64,000 nt of DNA from Isoetes taiwanensis (lineage: Eukaryota > Streptophyta > Lycopodiopsida > Isoetales > Isoetaceae). The stretch lies in NCBI GenBank assembly GCA_021234155.1, contig JAJEKV010000078.1:3468978-3532977 (forward strand), in the 5' to 3' direction. This document shows, piece by piece, positions 22,375 through 32,934 of this stretch. The stretch's first letter is position 1; the number at the start of each line of letters is the position of its first letter. The translations under genes and the position numbers were made by a program. Under the pieces are notes generated by a model. It worked only from the letters and a program-made list of their open reading frames with translations. It did no database searches and was not told the DNA's origin.

Positions 22375-24455
22375 CCGAGGGAATCTCCACAGATCCATCT
22401 AAGATTGAGGCAATAGTTGATTGGCCAGCTCCAAGGAATGTGGCAGAAGTAAGAAGCTTTCTCGGGTTGGCGGGATATTACAGAAAGTTCGTGAAGGACT
22501 TTGCTAAGTGGGCGTCCCCTTTGTCGGACCTCACCAAGGCCAAGAAGATTAAGGATTGGACTAGCCATTGGTTAGAGAAAGTCCAAGCTTCCTTTGAGAA
22601 GCTTAAGGAGGCCTTAACAACAGCGCCAGTGCTTGTTCTCCCGGATCCGAGTAAAGATAAGTTGATAGCAACGGATGCAAGCAAGATAGCAACAGGGGCA
22701 GTCTTGATGCAAGAAGGAAGGGTAGTCGCCTACGACTCGAAGAAGATGAACGACGCCGAGCAACGCTATCCAACCCATGATCAGGAGCTGCTAGCCATTG
22801 TCAGGGCGTTAAGGATATGGAGGCATTATTTGCTGGGGAGGAAGTTTCAGTTAGATACTGATCACCAGAGCCTTCAGTATCTTTTCACCCAGCCACTCCT
22901 CAACTTAAGGCAAAGGAGGTGGATGGAATTTCTTGAGGAGTATGATTTTGATATTATATATAAGCCCGGCAAGCTTAATGTTGTGGCAGATGCTCTCTCT
23001 AGGAGACCATTTCAGACAAGGACGCATTGTAATGCGATTTCCACTCTTTCGAGTGAGTTTGGCAAGAAGATTGAGGAGTCCTTGCCAACGGATGTGGACT
23101 TCAAGGAGGTATGGGAAAGCCTCTCGAGGGAAGCCAGAACAGATAAAGAACGGGAAGCCTTCAAGTATTATAAGAAGGAAGGCAACCTGTTGTATCACAA
23201 GCATAAGTTGTGTGTGCCCGAATCATCAGGGGTAAGGAAGTTAATTCTTCATGACACACACAACAGCCCAATAGCAGGGCATGCGGGCTTCATGAAGACC
23301 TATTTCAAGATTCGAAGTAGTTACTTCTGGCCAGGAATGAAGAAGCAGATAGCTGCATATATTCGGAATTGCCAGTTGTGTCAGCAGACCAAAGCGGAGC
23401 AACTTCGGATTCCAGGTGCTTTAGAGCCATTGGGAGTGCCAAATGCGAAGTGGGAGGTCATAAGCATGGATTTCATCACAGGACTCCCTAGAACTCTTCG
23501 AGGCAAGGATGCATTGATGGTTGTCGTAGACAAGTTATCTAAGATGGCACATTTTGTGCCTTGCAAGACTACTGACACCGCATTAGATACTGCCAAGTTA
23601 TTTGTAAGGGAGATTTTTAGACTCCATGGCATGCCTCGGGAGATAATATCTGATAGAGATTCTAAGTTTATGAGTGCCTTTTGGCAGGACCTCTTTAGCA
23701 CCATTCAGACGAAGCTCTCCATGAGCACGGCATATCATCCCCAAACAGATGGCCAGACGGAGAGGACGAATCGAATCATTGAAGACATGCTTCGAAGCTA
23801 TGTGTGGAACAAGCAGTCCAAGTGGGATGAGTACATCCACTTGGTGGAATTCGCCTACAATAGTGCCAAACAGGAGTCATCTCAGATGTCTCCTTTCATG
23901 GTAAATTACGGGTACCAGTGCCTAACCCCTGGATACACCGCACAATCCTCGTGGTCGAAGGTTGAAGTATCCCAGCAGATGTTAGGAGATATGCAGCAGC
24001 TGGTGGAAGAAGTAAGGGGTTACTTATTGGCAGCAAGAAGTCGGCAGAAGAGTGTGGCCGACAGGCACAGGACCGTAAGAGAGTTTAAGGTAGGCGATAG
24101 CGTCTGGTTGAAGATCAAGGTTAAGCAAGCTAAGCTTCGGATTGGGAGTTGCAAGAAGCTTGCCCCTAGGTGGGCTGGTCCGTTCAAGATTTTGGAGAGA
24201 GTGGGCTCCCAAGCCTACAAGTTGGATCTTCCGGCCCATCTTAAGGTTCACAAGGTCTTCCACGTAAGTTTATTAAAAAGGCACAATCCTAACCCTGAAG
24301 AGGTCTTAGATACTCCAACTTTGTTGGAAATGACGGAGGAGCAAGTAGAAATCGTGCCTGAATTACTTCTTGATAAGTCATTCAAGAAGACTAGGAGGTC
24401 TCAGCTCCTCCAATATGGAAGCATTTACCCGTGGAAGACGCGACATGGGTATTGA
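22272..24455 (+). CDS. pol: Pol polyprotein fragment: RNase H and integrase, body 2 of element A
   Basis: A 727-codon open frame; the first 34 residues are out of frame with RT and are not real. True pol begins near residue 36 ([11 protein letters not shown]). RNase H follows with ATDAS near residue 132, QELLAIV, TDHQSL and [10 protein letters not shown]. The integrase has an H2C2 finger ([11 protein letters not shown], later CQLCQQ), then the catalytic core with D400 (MDFITGLP), D461 (ISDRDSKF) and E497 ([11 protein letters not shown]), giving the D-60-D-35-E spacing of Ty3/gypsy. A GPF/Y-like module ([10 protein letters not shown]) and [15 protein letters not shown] follow. The frame stops inside the chromodomain. 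It would process element RNA and insert cDNA into chromatin. No start codon of its own is expected; it belongs to a polyprotein. Confidence 0.9.
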   Translation: MLASKESVRKVETSSVVWEALQVPLCNRPSGILGAEGISTDPSKIEAIVDWPAPRNVAEVRSFLGLAGYYRKFVKDFAKWASPLSDLTKAKKIKDWTSHWLEKVQASFEKLKEALTTAPVLVLPDPSKDKLIATDASKIATGAVLMQEGRVVAYDSKKMNDAEQRYPTHDQELLAIVRALRIWRHYLLGRKFQLDTDHQSLQYLFTQPLLNLRQRRWMEFLEEYDFDIIYKPGKLNVVADALSRRPFQTRTHCNAISTLSSEFGKKIEESLPTDVDFKEVWESLSREARTDKEREAFKYYKKEGNLLYHKHKLCVPESSGVRKLILHDTHNSPIAGHAGFMKTYFKIRSSYFWPGMKKQIAAYIRNCQLCQQTKAEQLRIPGALEPLGVPNAKWEVISMDFITGLPRTLRGKDALMVVVDKLSKMAHFVPCKTTDTALDTAKLFVREIFRLHGMPREIISDRDSKFMSAFWQDLFSTIQTKLSMSTAYHPQTDGQTERTNRIIEDMLRSYVWNKQSKWDEYIHLVEFAYNSAKQESSQMSPFMVNYGYQCLTPGYTAQSSWSKVEVSQQMLGDMQQLVEEVRGYLLAARSRQKSVADRHRTVREFKVGDSVWLKIKVKQAKLRIGSCKKLAPRWAGPFKILERVGSQAYKLDLPAHLKVHKVFHVSLLKRHNPNPEEVLDTPTLLEMTEEQVEIVPELLLDKSFKKTRRSQLLQYGSIYPWKTRHGY

Positions 24456-24549
24456 AGCAAGATTTGGAGAAGCAATACCCAGAGTTTATGAAGGAGTTTG
24501 ATGGGCGAGTCGTCTCCGACTTAGTCGACCCCGACTTGCCAGGTGGTTA
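24395..24549 (+). pseudogene. Chromodomain remnant, frameshifted, body 2 of element A
   Basis: After LLQY the pol frame changes and stops at 24,455. In the next frame the DNA reads [20 protein letters not shown] and ends with DPDLPGG and a stop, a good match to the second half of a chromovirus chromodomain, which targets integration to marked chromatin. The LVK part of the usual YLVKWK word is missing. Body 1 has the same CAATATGGAAG junction, so the deletion predates the duplication. Element B keeps LVKW (51,589-51,600). Confidence 0.75.
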
Positions 24550-25351
24550 GCTAGTATGCTTGTTAGTTAGCCTTGACCCTGGCGCATGCATTCTAGTTAG
24601 AAGGGTGCATGTGCCAGAATCTTGGATCGTGTGGGCGATGATGGAATACGCCTTTAGGGCATTCTCTAGGCCACACGCACCAAGAGGTGCGCATGACCAT
24701 TAGGGTCATGTGAGTGAGGAATGAGGCATGGTGGGCGATGATGGGACATCGATCGGATGATCTCCATGCCGCGATGCGGGGTATGCACACCTGGCCGTAG
24801 GAGGGTCATGGTGAAGATTAAAGTGATCATGCGCGATGATGGGATCGTGAGACGTTCCCTAGCTTGGAACCCTCGGGGCATGATGCACTGGGGTGTACTC
24901 GATCTGGGGGATCATGTACAAGGTAGCACTTGATCATGGGCAATGATAGGAGCATCTTAAATGTTCCTTAAGCTCAAATCCGAAGGGCCATGATCTTGGG
25001 GGTGGTCCCCAAAACCACAAATTTATTAATTAAACTAACGTAATGTGTTCCTTGTGCAAGCAAGTAAAAGGCGGGCATCAATAAGGAGCGACACGAGAAG
25101 ATAGGGGAGCCATAATTTAGATTATGAACCCTAATAACTCTTATAATAATATTTTGAATTATTGTAAGAAGTAACCTTGTTAAGGCTATATAATTTTGTA
25201 TAAATATAGCCTAAATTTTGACTTTTAACTAATAAAAATTGATCGTTAAATTAAACTAAAGTATATGTTATGTTGTTTCCTTTTTGCGTGCATAAGGTAG
25301 GTTCACACCTTAGCGCAGATTCGAGGACAAAGATTGTCCTAAGGGGGAGAA
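24550..25351 (+). other. 3' untranslated region and polypurine tract before LTR3
   Basis: Same layout as 17,461-18,312, shortened by about 60 bases near 24,998. It ends GGACAAAGATTGTCCTAAGG then GGGAGAA at 25,340-25,351, the plus-strand primer. The GAGGACAA then A/G-rich tract, followed by TGTGACG, is the usual end of plant chromoviruses. Confidence 0.78.
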
Positions 25352-26975
25352 TGTGACGCCCAGGAATATACACCATAAATACGATATTCCTCGACTCACT
25401 ACTATACAAGCCTAAGTTCATAGTCTTGTATACCATGGATTGTGGCACTAGGGGGCATGACTAAGTTATTCACATAACTTAGCCAACCATAGGTTAAGAC
25501 CAATTTCCACGTGGCCTTAACCTATTGGGCACCCGCCACGTGACTCACTCCATTGGTGCTATGTGGCATCCTAGGTGGACCTAACTTATATTAGTGGAAA
25601 CCCTAACCCTAGGCCTCTTTCCAACCCTAGCTCCCGGAGACTCATCTACTGCTCAAACCCCGTTTCAACATCGCTTGTCAGTGGCATAGATTTTGCAGCA
25701 GCCCCCGTGGAGTAGGCCCGTTCTTGGAGCAAGAGCAGCGTTACGTGAGTCGAAGACCATGGAGACACCTGGATCTGGAGGGAGAGCATCGGGAGCAGGT
25801 ATGTAGGGTAGTGGTTATGATAGTTCCTCTGGAATTAGCATTCCAGATGTGCTAGTATCTTGTATCTAGGGTAGAGCCATCCTAGAACCCGTGTTCATCA
25901 TCTTGAACCCTAATCAATGAACCCTAACCATTAGTTAGATTTGTATGATTAGGTTAAGATGTTCTTATGATTATTCTCATGATATGATGATTATGTGATG
26001 ATGGTTGATCATGTTTGCTCCTCTTGTATTGGGAAGGGGGGTAGAGACTTAGGGCCATATGTAGTATGCTCCTAGAGTAGATCCTTAGTTCCTATTAGTT
26101 GCGGCTCAGCATATAGGAGCCCACCGGGCTATTGGGGCTATGATGCGACTCAAACACCACACAACGGGCTAGAAGCAATGTGGAGGGAGGATCCCCACCG
26201 AGTGGGGGCTTCGGGGATCCCATAGTGGGCTAGGCTTATGGTCGGTCACTTCGAGGGCCGAGCATGGGTCCGACACCTCCCGAGGCAATGGTGCCGCCAC
26301 GCCTCGAGAGCCGCAAGTGTCGGCTTGGCTCTCGCTTTGGGGGTTCGGCACGAATCGTGTGTCACCACGATTCTCTAGCATACAGGAACTTCTAGACCAC
26401 AGGAAAGGGAGATGCAACCCTTCCCCGCCTCGTCGGACCCGGGGAGATGCAACTTCGGAGTAGTCCCGGATGGGTGATGCCATGGGATTGCGTGTCCGTA
26501 AGGCTAGAGTCACGCCGAGCCTGATTTAGCCCATCCGCAAAGTATGCACAGGAGGGGCGGATGGAGTGGTCAACCCTAGCCATTGTCTTATGCTAGCCCT
26601 CGCCATTGCCATGACTCGTCCGCTCTATCTTGAGGCCTAGCGGTGGGTCATCCTCCTTACGAGTCCGAAAGCCCCGGTAGGAGCTCTCATGTTTTACGGT
26701 TTATGATTATCATCTTTGCACTTGTGGATATGTGATGGACTACCCGTCGAGGTAGTATTTGTATTGTTGATGCTAGTTCTGACATGTTTATCGCTTCCGC
26801 TATTATAGGAGCCCATAGGGGAAGGGCGCGCAAGACACCTTAGGTGTCCCCTCCCCGCACTAGGGTCACCTTAGAGTGCGTGGTAGACGGCGGCCCGTGA
26901 TTTTGTTGATCCGTGACGGGGATTTCCTATCGAAAGTATACGGCCGGGCGCCCGATGTTTAGCAGGAGCATCACA
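25352..26975 (+). repeat. LTR3 of element A
   Basis: About 1,624 bases from TGTGACGCCC to GAGCATCACA, with canonical TG and CA ends. It is followed directly by the target duplication GAAGG (26,976-26,980). Confidence 0.87.
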
Positions 26976-27143
26976 GAAGGGATCGTGGATAATGGCGAGG
27001 ATTGAGAGCAACAAGGTGGAGCCGCCTTCAAGCGGTATATCTCGGCCACTTAAGACCGCTTGAAGTCCTCATGATTCATCTTGTAAGTGATAGAATCACG
27101 TTCAGGACCAGAATGCGTCATAGTTAGACGGAGGCTAATGTTG
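26976..27143. repeat. Target-site duplication (right copy) and duplicated host flank
   Basis: GAAGG at 26,976-26,980 repeats 6,065-6,069. The next 163 bases are host DNA that also occur after LTR2. They include TTGTAAGTGATAG, which looks like a splice donor, but no exon is proven. At 27,144 the two copies part. Confidence 0.82.
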
Positions 27144-27164
27144 CTGCACTCGGCAATTTGATGT

Positions 27165-27240
27165 ATATTTATACCCACCAAAATTATTGATGGTATATAC
27201 CCACCAAAATTATTGATGGTATATACATAGAAATTATTGG
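27165..27240. repeat. Short tandem repeat, 24-base unit
   Basis: The unit TATACCCACCAAAATTATTG plus ATGG is repeated twice in a row, then a partial third copy. Confidence 0.8.
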
Positions 27241-27286
27241 ATCATATACATACCTATATGGTACTCGTATAATGGCAATGAACATC

Positions 27287-27327
27287 AATAATTCACATCA
27301 ATAATTTTACTTCACTATAAAAGCAGC
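27287..27327 (+). promoter_or_regulatory. Promoter with TATA box, copy 1
   Basis: About 41 bases ending in CACTATAAAAGCAGC, with TATAAAAG at 27,316-27,323, 36 bases upstream of the ATG at 27,359. The same 41 bases recur with one difference at 27,854-27,894. Such conservation upstream of both copies points to a functional core promoter (inference). Confidence 0.55.
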
Positions 27328-27358
27328 CCATTCTGGTGGTAGAGGTCATTCGCCTCCC

Positions 27359-27604
27359 ATGGCTTCCTTTGCCGATCGTCCGAGAACATTCAACCATCAA
27401 GTGCTACATGAGCTACAATGTTCGTATGATTGCGCAATAAAGAGTGTCAAGATGGATCCATGGTCGCAATCCAAAGCGTATGGTCTCCGAAAGTGCTTGC
27501 GTGAAGCTCACTCGTTTGTGATCCACCTATATTGGCTTCCCCTCGATCGTGAGATCTATGAGCTGAATAGCATCACGGAAAGCTTTGGTGTTGATGATGA
27601 GTGA
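27359..27604 (+). CDS. Small unknown protein, 81 residues, duplicated gene copy 1
   Basis: A single open frame follows a TATA box at normal distance and starts in the context CTCCCATGGCT. The product begins MASFADRPRTFNHQVLHELQ and ends acidic (ESFGVDDE). It has no signal peptide, membrane segment or motif I recognise. A central IHLYWLPLDREIYEL stretch is the best-conserved part when compared with copy 2 at 27,926. It could be a complete small gene or the first exon of a longer one; no downstream exon was found. The duplicated promoter and start region favour a real transcription unit. Confidence 0.45.
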   Translation: MASFADRPRTFNHQVLHELQCSYDCAIKSVKMDPWSQSKAYGLRKCLREAHSFVIHLYWLPLDREIYELNSITESFGVDDE

Positions 27605-27853
27605 ATCTGCTAAGAATATAATAATGACATGAGTATCTATGAACTATGTAAGGACGTATATGATAATGATATATGACCACTTCTATAGTAAGTAAGAATG
27701 TAATAAGCACTTATGATTTGTGTATCTGTTAAGGATATATATAATATAAGCATAGTGAATATTAGTTGATGTATAGAATCTGAATACATGATAGAATCAT
27801 ACCGACAGTACATGATACTTATATACGCCAATGATGGCGCCACAGTCCACCCC

Positions 27854-27894
27854 AATAATTCACATCAATAATTTTACTTCACTATAAAAACAGC
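27854..27894 (+). promoter_or_regulatory. Promoter with TATA box, copy 2
   Basis: Near-identical to 27,287-27,327, with TATAAAAA at 27,883-27,890 and the same distance to the ATG at 27,926. Confidence 0.5.
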
Positions 27895-27925
27895 TCCATT
27901 CGGGGCTAGAGGTCATTCATCTCCC

Positions 27926-28165
27926 ATGGATTATTTGCCTTCTTCCTCGCTCACCACATCGAGGCATCAAGTGCTCAATGAGCCACTCATCTTGTTGGTT
28001 GCCTAGATGTGCATCTTCTTCTTGATCCCTACCGCTAAGAAAAGCTTTGGGCTGAGATTCGTTGCCTGCGCCAATTCGTGTTATGATCCATCTGATTTGG
28101 CTTCCCCGAAAGCATGAGCTATGAGATATCGGGATCACTACTACGCATCCCGAAGATGAATGAAT
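27926..28165 (+). pseudogene. Duplicated small gene, copy 2, frame-broken
   Basis: Starts in the same CTCCCATGG context. It keeps the RHQVLNE word, equivalent to NHQVLHE of copy 1, and in shifted frames ATCCATCTGATTTGGCTTCC, matching the IHLYWLP segment. A stop after about 27 codons and at least two shifts prevent a full product. Copy 1 and copy 2 start 567 bases apart. Confidence 0.5.
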
Positions 28166-28464
28166 CAATTGCTCAACATATAAGCACTTCCACCATCTTA
28201 TCTATGAATCATGTATGCATTTATATATTAAAGATGTAAGCGTTATATATGATCACAAATATAGTAATGTACAAGATCTTATGTATTAAGATGAAAGATA
28301 TGTATTACAAGTACAAGATCTCATGTATTAAGATGAACAATGTGCTATGTCTTTCCACATGTCTACAATATATTTCGAATTTGGACTGTTTTTTCCTCTT
28401 GCCATTGGCATCCCGTGCATAATGAATAGCATCTAAATTTTCATACCTTGAAGGATCGGAAGGA
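28166..28464. other. AT-rich spacer
   Basis: Non-coding. The words AGATCTTATGTATTAAGATG and the variant AGATCTCATGTATTAAGATG form a short direct repeat near 28,280 and 28,317. Confidence 0.5.
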
Positions 28465-31136
28465 TTAGGGCCGCCAACGCTTAGTCAAGCAGCCTTTGTA
28501 GTCCCCTCCAAAGAGGCTTCCACCACCTATATAAAAAATATGGCCAAAATATGTAGATTCCGGATCAAGAACAATTCTCCTCCTCGCATATCCTAACCAA
28601 GTGGCAAGAGTTATCATCTCCGTGTCCTGACTAGAACAAACATACCCTTTGTCACATGTAATGTGAGGATCAAACTCTTCAAGAGGCAACACCGACGGCC
28701 ATCCTGACGGGGCCACCATAAGATGGTAAAGGTCGTGGTGACCAAGGCAGATATCGCCGACCTCTGAACAAATGCTGTTTGTTCTAGAGGAGCTTGTCTT
28801 GTTTGTGGCCAAATGCATCATTTTGAGGACGCCCTGAGCAACATCCTCCAAAGAGATAAGAAGTGGCTCCAATACTCAACACTTGCCGTGTATTGCCTTG
28901 CAAACAAGCTACTTTTCTTGATTCTTACATATGTCCTTCCATAGAGAGATGTATTTGTTGATGCTATCCTTCAACCCCGAAGATCCTTCAATGTTGGTCT
29001 AGGAGGAATATTTTGTGGCACACCACTTGGTAGCATTGGCTGACCATGTTCATCCTCTTTCCACATTCTAACTCCCGGAGAATCATTGAAGCCACTCTTT
29101 ATGTGTAGGACACATTTTGTATTGCATAACAGGCCAATCTCCGCCATCTTAAATTTGAAGGGCAATGGTTCAAGATGCCCAACCAAAGCGTTGGCCCTTA
29201 TCGTGATGAATCCCTTTACAAAAAGCCTTCCAATTTGGAACTTCATCAATAACGTATGGAATTGAGATTTTGCATTGCACTTGCTGAACAAGTAAAGTAG
29301 CTCGTAGTGTCAAAGCATCCATGAACTCATCAAGGTTGAAAAATTTCCAAATAAAGCATCAATATCATCATGGGTGTGGCCGACCATCATAAAGCCCACT
29401 TGGATCTCATCAAAGACCTTAAGCCAAGTCAAATAAGATAAGTATGAAAAGACATACCTATTTTTGTTTTGGCCCCGATGCATTATCAAGTTGCAAATAG
29501 AGATTTCGAGGAAGAGGGTTGAACACCTCAGATTCGCTTGTAGTTGAAGTACTTGGCAATACTTCTCCCATAGAAGCAAGTTTGTTCTTCAAAGGATTGG
29601 TATCCTTGATCGCTTGCATCCATTTGCAATCTGGCAGCTTACTTCCACATAAGTCACCTATCTTGTCCTCTTGCACCAATTCCAAGTTATGCAATATTCT
29701 AGAAAGTGAACCAATGTGGAAGTTTGAATCATCTTTCCATAAATCAAGTGAAAAATGACCATAGGCACGCACCACCATGCCCATGAGTCAAAGCTCCCCG
29801 CAAACCGCTTCTTCAAGCGATCACCTCTCCATACGATTTTGCTAGATGATGACTTCTAGGCACTAAAGTCTTAACCCATCCATCTTATCATGTATTATAC
29901 ATAGATGATTTTCGTGAGACCGTGTGACAATGCTCTCCAATGCCAATATTGATTTCCTCGCAAGAGCGTTTTCTAGCATATGAGACCGACGCTGAATTGC
30001 AAGATTTCGCCCTCTCTCTTGTATCTTTTGTTTTTCCAAATTTTAATTAATTACCACGCCAGATGTTGCATTTAGAGAAGGTCTGTATTTTTTGCAATGC
30101 TAACATCTGAAAATTCTCTTTTTCATATACTATAGAAAGAGTTCAAGGCTACAGCTTGTTCCCGTAAGCTCTTCAACGATCGCACCAACTTCTTTTATGT
30201 ATAAGCTTCTTATTAAGAATGGAAGGAAGCTTTGTGACATTTTCTCTTACATCATCTCTACCTCTTTTGCTCCTATGGGGAATACTTTCAAAGATTCTCC
30301 TGAATGAATCTGTCTAGCACACATTCGGTGGCCAATGTAGAAGATCTAGGCTTCTTAGAGCCAAGATACCATGTTCAGCTACCTTTCCACCGCTTCAAAT
30401 CAAACTTTCTCCAATTGTAAAATGTTGATCGATCGATACCTAAAGCCATAAGCCACCCAAAATGTATTTTTATTCCATCCCCTTGAGCACTATCCTCCCC
30501 TCTCCTTCTCCCGTAAGTCACACTCAAAGACGCCAAAAAAATACGTAACCCTTTGAATTGTATGGTTGAGATAAAAATTCTTTTCTTAATTCAATGACTT
30601 GATGCTTGGTAAGTTTCTTGTTGCAAGTATTTTTGCAGCAAATTTTGACTTCATGAACTTATTGATTGAAGTTGTGGAGCATAGCCTTTCCTCTTTGCTC
30701 TTTCCCTTGGGTTGTCTTGGAATCCTATGTGTGTAAGTATACTTCCTTTTCGCTTGAATTGAGCCTGAATGTTGTCCTCAAATGATTCTATTTCCATATC
30801 CTCATTTTCTTTAGCTTCTCGAGCTTGCGTGATGTTGTGAGACAGCCCTTCCATCCCAAAGATCACATCGCTATTTTCCCATTGTACAAGTGCATTTTCA
30901 CTGGCCTTTCGACAAGCATGACATTTGAGATCCTTTTGTAATTAGTGCAGAAGGATCTTTCCCACACAGAGCCCCACCTTTGAGTCTCCTAAAAATTCAT
31001 CACAACAAAGATCCTCGGGATCATCAAGACAATTATGGCCTCTCGTGATATTTACTTCGGTCACATGCATGAAGAATGTGGCAATGCTTATCCAAGAGAT
31101 CGGTTCTTGAGAAACTAGATGGTGGTTCATAATCAT
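28465..31136 (-). pseudogene. DUF7869-type gene, frame-broken or multi-exon
   Basis: Minus-strand pieces, read from 31,136 to 28,465, follow the order of a plant and algal protein family that I know as DUF7869; its function is not established. Seen in order: an acidic N-terminal part (31,136-30,651); a CRxAF-like region in broken frames near 30,400; CIIHDKMDG (29,877-29,906); YGHFSLDLWKDDSNFHIGSL (from about 29,765); RNLYLQLDN (about 29,480); NKNRYVFSYLSYL and VGHTHDDID (29,358-29,381); then FKMAEIG, VRMWKEDEHGQPMLP and a terminal piece to 28,465. The conserved Asp of LQLDN and the HTHDDID word resemble a transposase-like acidic triad, but this is inference. Frame changes at about 29,790 and 29,460 and several stops mean it is a pseudogene unless introns or sequence errors explain them. 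Upstream DUF8039-like copies lie on the same strand. Confidence 0.65.
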
Positions 31137-31168
31137 CCGATGCTATCCTCATGAGGAAAACGCGGTAC

Positions 31169-31628
31169 CTAGATCCACCTCAGAGGATCAATTTCTTCAT
31201 CCGCATCCGACACCGCCCTACTGCATTCTACATTCGAGGTCGCTGATGGAGTAGTTAAATCAATGGCATGATATCTTATATCCCGCCGAGGCCATTCGAT
31301 AAACGTGCCCCACAGCCTCTTGAATGTTGTCCCGGCCGCCATCACATGGAATCGAAGGATGTGGGTAGGCACTACGTACCTCGGTAACTTGCACCGCCAC
31401 GCTGAGTGCGCCAACATTCTTCCCATGGATGCAAGTTCTATTCACCCGCACACCCTTACCAACCACGATATTACGACAAGGTTCACCATATTTCTCCGCG
31501 TCCGCTTTCGCTTGAAGGAGCGAGAGCAAAATTACCGAAGTCCGATGATGTTGTGGAGGGACTACTTCAGGCAAGTTGGGGGTTTCAAAGATCGACGCGT
31601 TCGATGACATAGGTGAGGCAGCTTTCAC
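31169..31628 (-). pseudogene. DUF8039-like domain, copy 1
   Basis: The minus frame 31,628-31,260 shows NIVVGKGVRVN, CIHGK, LSVAVQVTEV and HPSIPCDGGRDNIQEAVG. A one-base frame change then gives GTFIEWPRRDI (about 31,300-31,270). That order (VA-G word, hydrophobic strand, pro-rich turn, AVG, then WP) matches the plant domain I know as DUF8039, usually found in transposon-derived proteins. It lies just upstream of the DUF7869-type gene on the same strand and could be its 5' exon or a separate remnant. Confidence 0.45.
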
Positions 31629-31942
31629 AAGATTTTACTTGATGTCGAGGCCATTCGATAAATGTCCCCACCCGCTTCAAGAATGTTATCCGCCCCATCA
31701 CACGGAATGGGAAACACATGGGTGGGCACTATGGCTTCAAAGGACCTCCACGCACCACATTGCACCATGGAATGTTCCCGCCATGCATGGCCTCTATGCA
31801 ATTCATGTCCACCGGCAACTACCACATCCCCATCGACAAGGTTACGCAGGGCCTTTTCCCTAAGAATCAATACACACATATATATATACTTGTTAAAGAC
31901 ATGCAACCCTCGACATGACATATACTTAGTAAAAATAGCCAA
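31625..31942 (-). pseudogene. DUF8039-like domain, copy 2
   Basis: Second copy about 365 bases upstream. It shows VVVAGGHELH, PTHVFPIPCDGADNILEAGG, then in the next frame GTFIEWPRH. The DNA GAGGCCATTCGATAAA is shared with copy 1. More diverged at its start, which may include non-domain sequence (CVLILREKAL). Confidence 0.42.
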
Positions 31943-31982
31943 AAATATGAAAGAAATTATACGACATGAGACAAATGGCTAG

Positions 31983-32290
31983 CCTGCTCCATTTATTTAA
32001 AATGGCTGCCGTCACTATTTACCTTTTAAATGGATGCCACGCCATTTACCTTTGGGCCATTTTCCTTTAAATGGAGTAGAATCAGCATTTTCCTGGCCGT
32101 AAATGGGTGTTATTTCCTTAATGGAGCAATTGCCACCATTTTCCTTTAAATGGAGCAACAACCATTTAAAGAAAAATGGTGCAACCGCTCCATCTAAAGG
32201 AAAAAATTGCGCACCGCCCATTTAAAGGAAAATGGCGCCATCGCCCATTTAAAGGAAAATGGCCCATTGACGAGTGTAAATGGCATCTTT
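31983..32290. repeat. Palindrome array 1 (CCATTTAAAGGAAAATGG type)
   Basis: At least eight half or full sites of the form CCATTT-N(4-6)-AAATGG, most with AAAGGA as spacer. Both orientations occur. Separated by GCGCCATCG-like GC-rich words. No coding potential. Confidence 0.75.
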
Positions 32291-32934
32291 AATCTAAATG
32301 CTATATCTAATAGCTAGAGTTATGGATTCCTATTACTACAAGATTCGCAGAAGACATCAATTGTTGAGAACTTATCTAAAAACAAGATAGAGAAGATCTA
32401 CCCTTAAACATATTAAAACATTTAACATCCTACATCCTACATTTAACATATTTAAAACATTTAACATACTAGAACCGAATAGCCTCTAACCCGAGGTCAT
32501 TGACGATTCCTCGATCCGCCATAATGAATGCGCTCAAGAACTGACAAGCTCAATAATCCGGAATAATCTGACAAGCCCGGAAGAATCAGACATAGAAAAA
32601 TGAAGACGAAATAGCCACTAGAATGAAGCCAAGCCAAGAATGAAGCCGGTCGCACGAAGAACGGCCGCTACCAAGAATGAAGACAAGGCTAAGCTGGGCC
32701 GAAAAGAAAGACAAGCCGCCAAGCCGGGCGATCGCCGCTATCGACTAAGGAACCAACGCCTAAGACGGAATAGACGCCGGAGAGTACCGCTTTTTCGCAC
32801 ATCTCTAAAATACCTACTTAATATTGAAACGAGGACGAGGTGCATAAAATCGCCTTGAGTCGACTATAGCGCGACTCTATCGATCATGTCCTCCCCCCGA
32901 CAACAGAGACATCGAAAAGGCTTTCCATTATGAA
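32291..32934. other. Spacer with A-rich charged open frame
   Basis: Non-coding to about 32,600 (ATTTAACAT words repeated near 32,410-32,470), then a plus frame 32,640-32,858 of 72 codons rich in Arg and Lys. The charge comes from repeated AAGAATGAAG words, so I do not call it a gene. Confidence 0.4.

Larger units (their letters stand above)
6070..26975 (+). mobile_element. Element A: chromovirus (Ty3/gypsy) with three LTRs and two bodies
   Basis: The element runs LTR1, primer site, leader, gag-pol body 1, LTR2, duplicated host flank, gag-pol body 2, LTR3. Domain order gag, protease, RT, RNase H, integrase and a chromodomain remnant defines a chromovirus. The LTRs begin TGTG, are about 1.63 kb, and are preceded by an A/G tract ending in GAGAA or GGGGAA. 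Long LTRs and the tract form resemble the Tekay/Del lineage (inference). A perfect five-base target duplication encloses the whole 20.9-kb structure, so it derives from one insertion that was later enlarged by a 7-kb tandem duplication. Confidence 0.88.
20122..27143 (+). repeat. Tandem duplication, copy 2 (7.02 kb)
   Basis: Begins TTCAAACCGATCGGTCCAG, matching gag at 13,048 onward, and ends AATGTTG at 27,143. Beyond that, sequence differs from copy 1 (CTGCACTCGG against TTCAAACC). The novel junction at 20,121/20,122 shows only two or three bases of possible microhomology (GCT or TT). Confidence 0.85.

Noticed and set aside
32333-32346. ACTACAAGATTCG as a CACTA transposon terminus
   Set aside because: The first base does not fit CACTA, no inverted partner was found in the window, and the palindrome array is on the wrong side.
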